Source: a virus. Taken from it: DNA of 22,858 bases. The notes under the pieces are model-generated. The model had not been told where the DNA came from, searched no databases, and saw only the letters and a list, made by a program, of their open reading frames with translations. The translations under genes and the position numbers were made by a program. The stretch lies in IMG/VR virus record IMGVR_UViG_3300029263_000681, positions 1-22,858 of that record, one strand, 5' to 3'. Shown here piece by piece: positions 13,524-21,410 of the stretch. Numbering within the stretch: the first letter of the stretch is position 1; every line of letters starts with the position of its first letter.

Positions 13524-15988
13524 TACGAACTCCTAGGTACTAGAGATCCGTAAGCGCTAAATGCTGATCCTAGTCCTTTAGCTGTAGGGTCATCTGCCAT
13601 ACCATACTGAGATCCTATATTGGTTGATGATGCTTGATAACCAGGAAGTAAAGCTCCAATACCTTGAACCGTCTGTAAAGGTCTCAACTGCTGACTTAAC
13701 TGCTGCTGGTATCTTCTTTGATTCTCTTGTTCAGAGATACTTCTATTATCCATACCCATACCTGAAAGCTCGGATCTTTGGCCTCTTCTTAACTGTTCTA
13801 CATTAGAACCTATGTTACCCATTTGATTACCGTAAGCGGCTAAATTAGAACCTAAAGCGTTAGCTCCTGCTCCTCTTTGCTGACCTATACCCAACATTCC
13901 ACTAGCCATATTCTGTCTAGCTGCTGATGACCCTTGGCCATACTGTTGTAAGTTAGAAGCTAAATTAGATCCTGCTCCATATCTTGACTGAGCGCCTGAT
14001 GTTAATTGATTCGTAAGTCCTTGTTGTGCGGCAAGTTGATCAGAACTTAATCCTCTCAAAGTTCCGCCAAGCTGTTGATTTGCTCCAAGTCTAGAACCTG
14101 CAAACTGTCCTAATCCAGATGCTGCTGCGCTTTGCGCTGCCTTCTGTCTTGCAAATTCACTCATTCCTGTTTGTTGAGCTTGTTGGAATCCTTGTGATCT
14201 AATGCCAGATAGAGCTTTACCTAAACCTCTTCCTAGAGCTTCTCTTCTTTCGTCAGCTCCAAGCCTTGCTCTTGATCCAAACGCAGATTCACCACCAGAT
14301 GAAATACCTTGCGCTCTTGCTGATATATCTTGTTTATCACCAGCATCCATTACGTCTTGTATTGTTTGATTAACAACGGCATCTTCGTAAGGGTTATAAA
14401 ATTGTGAAGTCATATTCTGGTCATAGCCACCTAGAGTTCCTCTTAATAAATCTTCAGACTCGCCTAAACGATTTCCAAATTCATCAGTAGCACCCATAGC
14501 CATTCCACCAATACCGCCTAATGCTTGTCCAAACTGACCAACATTTCCAGCAGCTTGAGATTCAATATCACCAAGTCTATTAGATAAGTCTCCTGTAGTT
14601 CCTCTAGAAAGATTTCTTGCTTCGCCAATACCACCTAAAGAATCATCTAAACCTAAACCTATTTGTTGTTCCGCTGTATTAAAATAAGGATCTTGTAAAT
14701 CTTCAGCTCTTCTTGATTGACCTATAGCCTCATTAACTAATCCTTGTTGTTGATCAAAGTACGGTTGAAATTGTCCTAAACCTTCTTGAGCTTGTTGTCT
14801 TGCAAGACTTTGAAGAGGGTCTAAACCAGCAGTATCCTGTAATGGTACATCAGTACCTATAAGGTTAGCTCCGGCTTGTTGTAATTGATTGTAAAAGCCT
14901 GGAGTATCTTCTGTACCAAAATACAATTGACGCAGTAGAGGGTCTGATATTGTTTCACTTGTAGTCTGATTTTGTAAAACAGGATCTACCATATTTGGTC
15001 GTTCTTGAACTCCACCAGTTGTTGCAGGATCTGTTGTTACTCCCGGATTAACTTCAAGATCAGCAGGATCCATTAATCCACCAGGGACAGGTGGCATACC
15101 GTTAGTAGCTGGTGGAGGTACAGGAGCTGTTCCTGGATTGACTGGTGGTTGTCCAAAGTTTATAGGCTCTGGTTCTCCAGGTATTCCACCAAACAAGTCA
15201 GATGGATTTGGTTGTACAGCAACGTTAGGCCTTTGTTGATCTCTATCATCTGTACCATCGCCGTTGTAATCTTGGAAGTCAGCAGTTCTAGGGCCACGAG
15301 CCATCATCTCTTCCATAAAATCTGGATTAACTGTAATCCCTGGGCCATAACCTCTGTCTTCAAGAGGAAGTGGATCAAGTTGATTTACAGAGAATTTTTT
15401 TGGTCTGCCATCAAGACCACCAAATCCTCCAATAGAAAGAGGTTTTTTAATACCATTTGGATCTCGTGCTATAGACATAAAACCATTACTCTTGGGTGGT
15501 GCCATAGGAAAATCATTACGCTTGGGTGGTGCCATAGGTGCTACTGGTTGTTGCAGTTGCTCTAATGTCTGAGCATCTGGAACCATATTATTGAATCCCA
15601 TTTGGAATGTTCCACTAGGATCCATAGGCCCAGGAATTCCTTGCTGGAATTGTTGTGCTATTTGTGGAGGTAGTGAAGGTATTACTTGTTGCGCTATTTC
15701 CGGAGGTAAAGTTGGTATTACTTGTTGTATTACTTCTGGAGGAAGTGTTGGTATTACTTGCTTTATTACCTCTGGAGGTAATGAGGGAAGCATTTGCATT
15801 ATTTGTTCTATTTCCGCAGGAGGTGCTTGTCTAACTGGTTGAGGTTGTCTTCTATCAAAATTTCCGAAATTAAATCTTGAAGGACGGTCACCACCAAACG
15901 AAGGTGCTTGTCTTATACCACCTACAGACGTTGAACCGTCTGGATTTCTTACAATATTACCTCGTCCTGCTGAAAATCTTCTTGCCAT
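13523..15988 (-). CDS. Gln/Gly-rich virion protein with tandem repeats (821 aa)
   Basis: The N-terminal third is low complexity: basic and Gln/Pro-rich, then five 12-residue repeats of the form E-x-x-x-Q-V-I-P-x-L-P-P (about 61-113), then two copies of an MAPPK element (152-166). A calcium-loop-like DYNGDGTDDRDQ is at 240-251. After residue 380 the protein is helical and Gly/Gln/Ala-rich. It contains a conserved block around NPYEDAVVNQTIQDVMDAGD, then ISSGGESAFGSRARLGADER and GFQQAQQ, which I associate with large virion proteins of marine podoviruses. This region has short near-repeats such as QxxGxxLxxNLxxYG. Likely an internal or tail-associated structural protein. Confidence 0.6.
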   Translation of the reverse strand: MARRFSAGRGNIVRNPDGSTSVGGIRQAPSFGGDRPSRFNFGNFDRRQPQPVRQAPPAEIEQIMQMLPSLPPEVIKQVIPTLPPEVIQQVIPTLPPEIAQQVIPSLPPQIAQQFQQGIPGPMDPSGTFQMGFNNMVPDAQTLEQLQQPVAPMAPPKRNDFPMAPPKSNGFMSIARDPNGIKKPLSIGGFGGLDGRPKKFSVNQLDPLPLEDRGYGPGITVNPDFMEEMMARGPRTADFQDYNGDGTDDRDQQRPNVAVQPNPSDLFGGIPGEPEPINFGQPPVNPGTAPVPPPATNGMPPVPGGLMDPADLEVNPGVTTDPATTGGVQERPNMVDPVLQNQTTSETISDPLLRQLYFGTEDTPGFYNQLQQAGANLIGTDVPLQDTAGLDPLQSLARQQAQEGLGQFQPYFDQQQGLVNEAIGQSRRAEDLQDPYFNTAEQQIGLGLDDSLGGIGEARNLSRGTTGDLSNRLGDIESQAAGNVGQFGQALGGIGGMAMGATDEFGNRLGESEDLLRGTLGGYDQNMTSQFYNPYEDAVVNQTIQDVMDAGDKQDISARAQGISSGGESAFGSRARLGADERREALGRGLGKALSGIRSQGFQQAQQTGMSEFARQKAAQSAAASGLGQFAGSRLGANQQLGGTLRGLSSDQLAAQQGLTNQLTSGAQSRYGAGSNLASNLQQYGQGSSAARQNMASGMLGIGQQRGAGANALGSNLAAYGNQMGNIGSNVEQLRRGQRSELSGMGMDNRSISEQENQRRYQQQLSQQLRPLQTVQGIGALLPGYQASSTNIGSQYGMADDPTAKGLGSAFSAYGSLVPRSS
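15481..15538. repeat. 30-bp direct repeat in the 821-aa gene
   Basis: Two copies of an 18-base identical core (15491-15508 and 15521-15538), with 10 similar bases before each, give a 30-base period with two differences. They encode the doubled MAPPK segment. The near-identity suggests a recent duplication. Confidence 0.75.
15650..15808. repeat. Tandem 36-bp repeats encoding PxLPPE units
   Basis: Four to five consecutive 36-base units encode 12-residue repeats with the consensus Q-V-I-P-x-L-P-P-E-x-x-x (residues about 61-113 of the 821-aa protein). The copies differ at several bases, so they are older than the 30-bp repeat at 15481-15538. Confidence 0.8.
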
Positions 15989-17343
15989 TATGACATTCTC
16001 CCTACGCTGTTGTAGTCTTCAAATATTGACATTAATCTATTCATATTTTCTACACCTTTTTTTCTGTTTGGTTTTCCGCCAGGTATTAGTTCTATACCTG
16101 TTTTAGTTTTACTGATTTCAAATCCACCAGAGCCTTTATTAGCAGCAGCTGTCATCACAAACTCGCCGTCGCTAAGCATCGCCGGTATATCATCTGAAGT
16201 TCCAGTTCCTGGCCCTTCTGACTCACCACCATCACGCATGTCTTGTTCAGCGATCATAGCTAAGCCGCCATCTCTAAAGTACTGACGGTTAGACATCTCT
16301 CCGCCATTAGCAGCATTTTTTCTAATGCCTAAGTCAAAACCTTGAAATACAGGTTGAGGATTTAAATCTGGTCTTATTGAATTTCTTACGTCTCGTAATC
16401 CGCCTGAGGTTTTTTTAGTGTAGTCTTTTACAGCTTTACCGTATAACAAAGCTAATGCTGCCATCTTAGGATCTATACCGCCTCCGCTGTTTTTGTTTGA
16501 GAACACACTTTCTGCTCCCGGGGCCGTTCCTAAAGCGTCTTCAACGCTTTGCGGTAATAATTTAGCACTTAAATATTCCATAGGTGATTTACCATCTAAA
16601 AATCCACCACTAAGCTGTACCCCATAGTCATTATCAAAAAGAGTACCCCCATCTGTTAGCTCATCAAATTCTTTTCCTGATGTATAATCATTTTTTAAAT
16701 TACCAAATAACCCTACATCATCACTTCCAGGCATTACATAGTCATAAGCTTTGGACGCTGATTTACCCAAATTACCGAATAACCCTACATCATCACTGCC
16801 TTTAAATACATAATCCCCAGCCTTACTAATGCCTTTGCCTATATTACCGAAGAAGCCAACTCCATCTGAGCCTTTGGTAAAAAACTCTTTTGTATTTCCA
16901 AAAATGTTTCCTGTCTTGCCACCTGTATAAGCTTTTGCAGGTGTAAAAGCAGTTATAAGGTCGCCAATACCACCTTCGCCTTTAGCTATGTTTAAGACAG
17001 CTCTGCCTCTGTTGTACATGATTGCAGGTCCTTGCCAAGGGCCGGGTATAGCCGCTGCTATAGGTGCTATTTTTTTAACTACTTTCTTAACTGTTTTAGC
17101 TAGCTTTTTAAGAAAGCCAAACTCTGCCATACCCGTAATAGGGTTAATTGACATTCCTTGTCCTACTTGATATTCATTTGGATCAAGACCTGCTGCTTGC
17201 ATTTCTTTTCGTATTATTGCTTTAGTGCTTTCTGATATGACTGGTGGAACTACCATTTCTCCAGAAGCAACGTGAGCCATCATACGGTCTTCGTCCCTTC
17301 CTAAAGCTGCTATTCCTTTTCCTGAGTTGTCTATTATATTCAT
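15988..17343 (-). CDS. Virion protein with 24-residue repeats and paired GE-V motifs (451 aa)
   Basis: Residues 21-36 read MMAHVASGEMVVPPVI and residues about 388-404 read DDIPAMLSDGEFVMTAAA; both resemble a short hydrophobic-GE-hydrophobic motif found repeatedly in marine phage virion proteins. Residues 77-105 form a Lys-rich amphipathic segment (FLKKLAKTVKKVVKKIAPI), possibly membrane- or DNA-binding. Three tandem 24-residue repeats follow at 153-224, centred on GSDDVGLFGNLGK. The C-terminal end is basic. It begins 15 bases after the oxygenase gene and ends in a 1-base overlap with the 821-aa gene. Structural role inferred; family not named with certainty. Confidence 0.55.
   Translation of the reverse strand: MNIIDNSGKGIAALGRDEDRMMAHVASGEMVVPPVISESTKAIIRKEMQAAGLDPNEYQVGQGMSINPITGMAEFGFLKKLAKTVKKVVKKIAPIAAAIPGPWQGPAIMYNRGRAVLNIAKGEGGIGDLITAFTPAKAYTGGKTGNIFGNTKEFFTKGSDGVGFFGNIGKGISKAGDYVFKGSDDVGLFGNLGKSASKAYDYVMPGSDDVGLFGNLKNDYTSGKEFDELTDGGTLFDNDYGVQLSGGFLDGKSPMEYLSAKLLPQSVEDALGTAPGAESVFSNKNSGGGIDPKMAALALLYGKAVKDYTKKTSGGLRDVRNSIRPDLNPQPVFQGFDLGIRKNAANGGEMSNRQYFRDGGLAMIAEQDMRDGGESEGPGTGTSDDIPAMLSDGEFVMTAAANKGSGGFEISKTKTGIELIPGGKPNRKKGVENMNRLMSIFEDYNSVGRMS
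16672..16887. repeat. Three tandem 72-bp units in the 451-aa gene
   Basis: Three 24-residue units share the core GSD-D/G-VGLFGN. The spacing of the GSD core is exact (residues 158, 182, 206), while the third unit diverges after GNL. Expected to form a solenoid or repeated structural strand. Confidence 0.75.
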
Positions 17344-17357
17344 TTTTAAATTTTACC

Positions 17358-18068
17358 CTATTCTTCTAAACATTTTAACCAAAATACTAGTAAGTATCTA
17401 TCTCCTGATTCAACAGATAGCCCCCTATGCATATGTGTAAAGCTAGGGAATATTAGAGCGTGGCCTGTAGGTAATGGTTCAACTGTACCACGATTTAAAA
17501 ATTCAGTTCCGCCCCCTCTATAATTACCAGTATTCAAAGGGACTACCATACTTATATCAGCACTTGCATCATGATGCCAAGCGCCTTGCTTTTTATCCTT
17601 TAAATTATAATTAGCTACTTGTATGGCGCCTGCGTTAACATGCCTGTTCCAAATACTCAAAAATATAGGATTACCTATAGTATATATTGTTTGCATTAAA
17701 GATTGGAATATTTCAGGGCAATTATCTTGAAAAGTTATTTCTGGTATTTGTCTTAAGGTATCTTCATCTGGGTTAGGAACAAACCCATAAAAATCTTCTA
17801 AGCTCTTTACTTCGTCTAATAATATTTCGCAAAACTTTTCAGAAAAGAAAGGAGCCGTATAAACATCTTTAAGAGGTTCTTTTATAATTTTATGTAGATT
17901 GTTTTTTACCGGAGCTTTTTCTCCTTCTTTTTCATAAAAATCAACAATATCTGGTAATGACTCTTTTACGGCCTTAAATGTTTTATCTTGTATGTACCAG
18001 TCGCCAGGATAGGCTAACAATAGATTCTTAAGCTTGTACTCTTCTTCTTTCTTTTTTAACTGTACCAT
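17358..18068 (-). CDS. 2OG-Fe(II) oxygenase
   Basis: This 236-aa protein has the complete facial triad and co-substrate residue of 2-oxoglutarate/Fe(II) dioxygenases of the prolyl/lysyl hydroxylase group: AWHHDASAD with His165-x-Asp167, distal His214 in THMHRGL, and Arg224 in GDRYLLVFW ten residues later. GNYRGGGTEFLNRG is the typical strand between them. The N-terminal 70 residues are a charged helical extension without recognised domain. Enzymes of this group hydroxylate protein, nucleobase or small-molecule substrates. Placement inside the late structural unit, overlapping the 122-aa gene by 13 bases, suggests a virion protein or host envelope substrate, but none can be read from the sequence. 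Confidence 0.85.
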   Translation of the reverse strand: MVQLKKKEEEYKLKNLLLAYPGDWYIQDKTFKAVKESLPDIVDFYEKEGEKAPVKNNLHKIIKEPLKDVYTAPFFSEKFCEILLDEVKSLEDFYGFVPNPDEDTLRQIPEITFQDNCPEIFQSLMQTIYTIGNPIFLSIWNRHVNAGAIQVANYNLKDKKQGAWHHDASADISMVVPLNTGNYRGGGTEFLNRGTVEPLPTGHALIFPSFTHMHRGLSVESGDRYLLVFWLKCLEE

Positions 18069-18424
18069 CTTTCAATACCGTAGCCTGTAATATTTTCTGT
18101 TACGTTTATAGAAACATTTCCGTTAGTAGTGACTGTAACATTACCTAAATGAGATTGTATTTCATATCCAGTATCAAGACCTCTTTGCCCAATATCTTGC
18201 CAATAAAGGCCATCATAAACCTGTAATACTTCTAATGAGGTATTCCAGATAATACTTCCTGCTAAGAAGTTTAAAGTTCCTCTTTGTTCTGTACTTACTT
18301 GAGTGGTTTTATCTACGTCAACAGATCCAAGATTTATTTCTAGTATTCTTACTAGCCTATTAAATATTTCTGGAGACAGAGGTCCTGTTGCAACAGGTAA
18401 TTGGGTTTGTAAGATCTTACTCAT
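18056..18424 (-). CDS. Small tail/appendage-type protein (122 aa)
   Basis: The N-terminal half is helical (LSPEIFNRLVRILEINLG). The central FLAGSIIWNTSLEVLQVYDG followed by LYWQDIG resembles the short G-x-x-x-W/Y-N-x-x-x-x-x-LQ-x-YDG-x-W strand pattern seen in phage fibre and appendage proteins. The C-terminal third is Thr/Asn/Val-rich beta structure. It starts in an ATGA overlap with the tail/stabilisation gene and its end overlaps the oxygenase gene. A structural role is likely but not proven. Confidence 0.5.
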   Translation of the reverse strand: MSKILQTQLPVATGPLSPEIFNRLVRILEINLGSVDVDKTTQVSTEQRGTLNFLAGSIIWNTSLEVLQVYDGLYWQDIGQRGLDTGYEIQSHLGNVTVTTNGNVSINVTENITGYGIERWYS

Positions 18425-20280
18425 TTTCTACCGTCAGTTCTTATATCAATCCTTGTAGCTCCAATCCTCCAGCCTATAGATAAGTTAGCGTCATTTGTAG
18501 CATCATCATCTGACTCAAATCTTAGAACCATCTGTCTAGCTCTTCCTCTTACGAATGTTTGTTGAGTTGTTTCAGTTATTTTATTAGTAGAGTTTACTGT
18601 TAATGTGTCTCCAGGAAAGTTTCTTGTCTTAACAACAATATTAACGTTGCCAGAATTTGTATTCTGTAGAAACTTAAAATCAGGTATTATCTTTCTAAGG
18701 AAAGTAAACTGCTCTCCATCACCTATATCAAAGTCAGAACTTTCAATAAATACTCCAGTCATAGGAGATCCGTCGTCGTTAAACCCGTCCTCATGTTTGT
18801 ATATGTAATTTTCACTTACGGCTCTAGGGTAGTTTTCTATACCAGCGTCTAACCAAGCTGTTCTGCTTAAAGTTCCGTAGTACCAAACATTATCTCCGTA
18901 GTTGTATATAACATACCTGTCTATTTCTGTTGAACTGCTTGAACAGTAGTACCAACCAATTTCATTTTTATCCGCAATAGTAAATGCATGAATTTTAAAA
19001 GACTGTAAAAGATCAATATCACTAAAAACATAATTATGAACAGAACAGGGTAAATGTTGAACCGTTCCATTATAAATATAAAAGTTGTTGTAACTCATCC
19101 AGTAAACTCCGGAAGGAGTTGTAATGGCTGCTTTAGGCCCTACTAATCCTATACCCTCGTTTATTAGATTAACAGCAAATGTAAAAGGAGGGCCAACAAA
19201 CTGCATGCTGTATAAAGCAGTATCTGTCCATATAAGAACTTCTTGCCTTGATTTAACGGCACCAATAATTGAAGATCCAGAAGAAAGTCTTAAGGATCCT
19301 GATGTATTTGTTGTTAAAGGCTCAAACTGTAAATCATTTTCTTGATCGCTAAATGCTATAAACATAGGATCTATAACACCAGTTCTTGTTGTACCAGAAA
19401 GAGTATCTGCTCCTAATACAATAAGATGTCTGTCTTTTTCAGATGTAATAACTTGTAAAGCAACAGTAGGAACTTGATTAGCACCACTAATTCCAGAAAG
19501 AGCTACGGCTCTTGTATCTGTGCCGTTGTTCTCAGTCCACCTAAAAATACCAGCATTTCTTTGATTAATAATTAAATTTTCGCCAAAGTTGTCATGAGTC
19601 CATAAACGTAATTGATTGGTACTTGATAAGGCATTAGCTGATCCAAAAGTTCCTTCTCCCCAAAAACCAGAACTCCAACCAGTACCAGCAACGTAAACAT
19701 CAAGACCTACATTTAATTGATAAGCAGCATCTGTTGCACCTCCGCCGTTTCCACTATCACTTGAATTAGCAACAACGGCCCCTGAAGAATTTTTTGCCGT
19801 AAAAGTAAAGGTATTGGTTGTAATGGATGTTACTTGATATTCTTGGTCTAAGACAACTGCTGTAATTGCTCCACCTAAACTAGCAGAACCAGATATAGTT
19901 ACAAAGTCATTTACTACAGCTCCGTGATTATCATCGGTAGCTGTGATTATTGAGCTTCCGTTAGTAGCAGCAAATATAATACCATTAGTTGTAACAGCTC
20001 TTATTGGAGTAATGTCATTAAAGGCTTGACCTTCTTTTATATAATATTTAAAAGTAGTTCCTAGGCCAAGATACTTAGTACCTTCTAGAGCTACCCAGGA
20101 ATGCAAGGCTCTTCCCGTACCAAGGAAAGTAGATGGTGAGTTCTTAGACCATCCACCAAACTTTTCTGGTCTTCCTTTTCTAAAACGAATTAAATTGCAA
20201 TCAAACCAACCGCCCTCGTTGTCGTAGTCGGTACCTTCTCTATTTATACCTGGTTTAAATATTGCTTTTTGCAAAGGCAC
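18421..20280 (-). CDS. Tail/packaged-DNA stabilisation-type structural protein
   Basis: I place the start at GTG 20280: GAGG lies 6 bases upstream, and the resulting N-terminus, MPLQKAIFKPGINREGTDYD followed by EGGWFDCNLIRFRKGRPEKF, is the usual beginning of this large phage family. A longer reading starts at TTG 20310 inside the endolysin gene. The product is about 619 aa, beta-rich, with many Gly/Thr/Ser loops, an Ig-like or coiled insertion around 95-205, and a C-terminus GWRIGATRIDIRTDGRK typical of the same family. Relatives are annotated as tail or stabilisation proteins that seal the portal after packaging. It lies immediately after the endolysin and before the appendage-type gene. Confidence 0.65.
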   Translation of the reverse strand: MPLQKAIFKPGINREGTDYDNEGGWFDCNLIRFRKGRPEKFGGWSKNSPSTFLGTGRALHSWVALEGTKYLGLGTTFKYYIKEGQAFNDITPIRAVTTNGIIFAATNGSSIITATDDNHGAVVNDFVTISGSASLGGAITAVVLDQEYQVTSITTNTFTFTAKNSSGAVVANSSDSGNGGGATDAAYQLNVGLDVYVAGTGWSSGFWGEGTFGSANALSSTNQLRLWTHDNFGENLIINQRNAGIFRWTENNGTDTRAVALSGISGANQVPTVALQVITSEKDRHLIVLGADTLSGTTRTGVIDPMFIAFSDQENDLQFEPLTTNTSGSLRLSSGSSIIGAVKSRQEVLIWTDTALYSMQFVGPPFTFAVNLINEGIGLVGPKAAITTPSGVYWMSYNNFYIYNGTVQHLPCSVHNYVFSDIDLLQSFKIHAFTIADKNEIGWYYCSSSSTEIDRYVIYNYGDNVWYYGTLSRTAWLDAGIENYPRAVSENYIYKHEDGFNDDGSPMTGVFIESSDFDIGDGEQFTFLRKIIPDFKFLQNTNSGNVNIVVKTRNFPGDTLTVNSTNKITETTQQTFVRGRARQMVLRFESDDDATNDANLSIGWRIGATRIDIRTDGRK

Positions 20281-20281
20281 A

Positions 20282-20725
20282 TTAGACCTCGTGCCATTCT
20301 TTATTTTCAAACAATAGAGCTTCAGCTTCTCTACGTCTAATCAGACCTTCTAAGACTTTACCGCCTGCTTTATTCCAACGTTTAATCTGTTCAGGAACAT
20401 TATCCCAATCTTTATTATTAATTTTTGTAAGTAATGTACTTGACGATAAGTTTGAAGGGCCTAAATTAAATACCCATGATACTAAAGAATCAAATTGATT
20501 CTGGTTTAAATCTACAGTTACTGCACTCTTTATATAGCCCTCGTACTCTTTCATGTCTTCTTCTAGTATTTTATCTGCTTCTTGTTGAGTTACTAAGTCT
20601 CCTTCTTTAACACCAGCAGTATGACCATATCCTATAGTCCATACGCCTGCTGCGCATTTGTATGCGTTGTATTCGCAGCCTTCAAATTTTTTAATTAACG
20701 ATAAACCTTCTTGTGATATGTTCAT
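20282..20725 (-). CDS. GH24 endolysin (T4/P22-type lysozyme)
   Basis: The 147-aa enzyme has the phage lysozyme core: catalytic Glu15 in KKFEGC, Cys24 nine residues later, and Thr30 in WTIGYGH, the E-8aa-D/C-5aa-T arrangement. It also has the helix NQFDSLVSWVFNLG and the C-terminal RWNKAGGKVLEGLIRRREAE. It hydrolyses the glycan strands of peptidoglycan. There is no signal-anchor or secretory N-terminus, so it should need the upstream holin to reach the wall. Its stop and the next gene's start are separated by one base. AGGAC upstream of the ATG lies within the end of the holin gene. Confidence 0.92.
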   Translation of the reverse strand: MNISQEGLSLIKKFEGCEYNAYKCAAGVWTIGYGHTAGVKEGDLVTQQEADKILEEDMKEYEGYIKSAVTVDLNQNQFDSLVSWVFNLGPSNLSSSTLLTKINNKDWDNVPEQIKRWNKAGGKVLEGLIRRREAEALLFENKEWHEV

Positions 20726-20727
20726 AT

Positions 20728-21201
20728 TTAGTCCTGTTTGTGTGAGGCTCCGAAATAAAAAGAAATAACCGCACTAGCTAACCCACCAAGGTAACCAAGA
20801 ACTAAGTTAATAAGAGCTTCTGAGTTTTGTTCTGGTGGTTGTAGAGTTACTAAAAATATGTAACCCATAAAGCCGCCTACAATTACTATACCCATAATTC
20901 TAGCTGTCCAGTCTTTACTAAACTTACCTCTAGCATCTTGTATATCTGCTGTTTCTAAAGCAAATACATCTACCTCTAATTCTTTCATTTGTAACTCAAA
21001 GGCTTGTTCAGACTTTTTGAGTTCTAACATTTGTTCTGGAGTAGCATCAGCTAGTCCTTTTTCTATTGACTTAGAGTTATTAGGAACTCCTAATACATCG
21101 GCAATCATTTTAGTTGCCATACCTGCCATTGGACCACCAAGAGCAGTTCCTAATGTAGGAGCTACAGCACCAACTATATTCTTCAATAAATTTAACTTCA
21201 T
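20728..21201 (-). CDS. Three-segment holin (GTA_holin_3TM-like)
   Basis: The protein is 157 aa. An N-terminal Gly/Ala-rich hydrophobic stretch (about 5-38, containing LGGPMAGMATKMIADVLGVP) is followed by a charged helical middle (45-98, with ALETADIQDARGKFSKDWTA). Two clear membrane helices lie at about 102-120 and 129-150. The DIQDAR...DWTAR element just before the membrane pair is characteristic of the three-TM holins associated with gene-transfer-agent and phage release. It lies directly before the endolysin and overlaps the small membrane-protein gene by ATGA, forming a lysis cassette. Confidence 0.8.
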   Translation of the reverse strand: MKLNLLKNIVGAVAPTLGTALGGPMAGMATKMIADVLGVPNNSKSIEKGLADATPEQMLELKKSEQAFELQMKELEVDVFALETADIQDARGKFSKDWTARIMGIVIVGGFMGYIFLVTLQPPEQNSEALINLVLGYLGGLASAVISFYFGASHKQD

Positions 21202-21410
21202 AATAATATGGCTGTTAGTATTGCTATTGCTAATGCACCTATAAATCCAAACATTCCAAAGGTTGCTGTTTTTAATGTAGAATTAATGTTTTCAATTTCT
21301 TCTTTTATTTCGGCAAAGTTATTGAAAGCGGTTTTCCATCTTTCAGCGCATTGCGCCTCATGAATTTTTAAAGAGGCGTCTACTTGTGTTACTGTTTTTC
21401 TTACGGTCAT
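21198..21410 (-). CDS. Small C-terminally anchored membrane protein in the lysis cassette
   Basis: Residues 1-45 of this 70-aa protein are charged and helical (HEAQCAERW; IKEEIENINSTL), and residues 49-70 form one hydrophobic segment ending at the C-terminus (FGFIGALAIAILTAILL). That topology resembles XhlA-type or antiholin-like membrane proteins placed before phage holins. Both junctions are 4-base ATGA overlaps: upstream with the cyclase and downstream with the holin. It could modulate holin timing or be a small holin itself. The family assignment is not certain. Confidence 0.65.
   Translation of the reverse strand: MTVRKTVTQVDASLKIHEAQCAERWKTAFNNFAEIKEEIENINSTLKTATFGMFGFIGALAIAILTAILL

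Noticed and set aside
15650-15808. CRISPR-like array
   Set aside because: The periodic repeats are 36-base coding repeats in frame within a structural gene, with no unrelated spacers.
15149-15842. Plus-strand ORFs of 138 and 83 codons rich in Trp, Cys and Ile
   Set aside because: They lie wholly antisense to the Pro/Gln-rich part of the 821-aa gene and their odd composition is the mirror of its repeats; no ribosome site.
20282-20725. Signal-arrest-release endolysin
   Set aside because: The N-terminus (NISQEGLSLIKKFEG) is not a hydrophobic anchor; the first residues lead directly into the catalytic helix.
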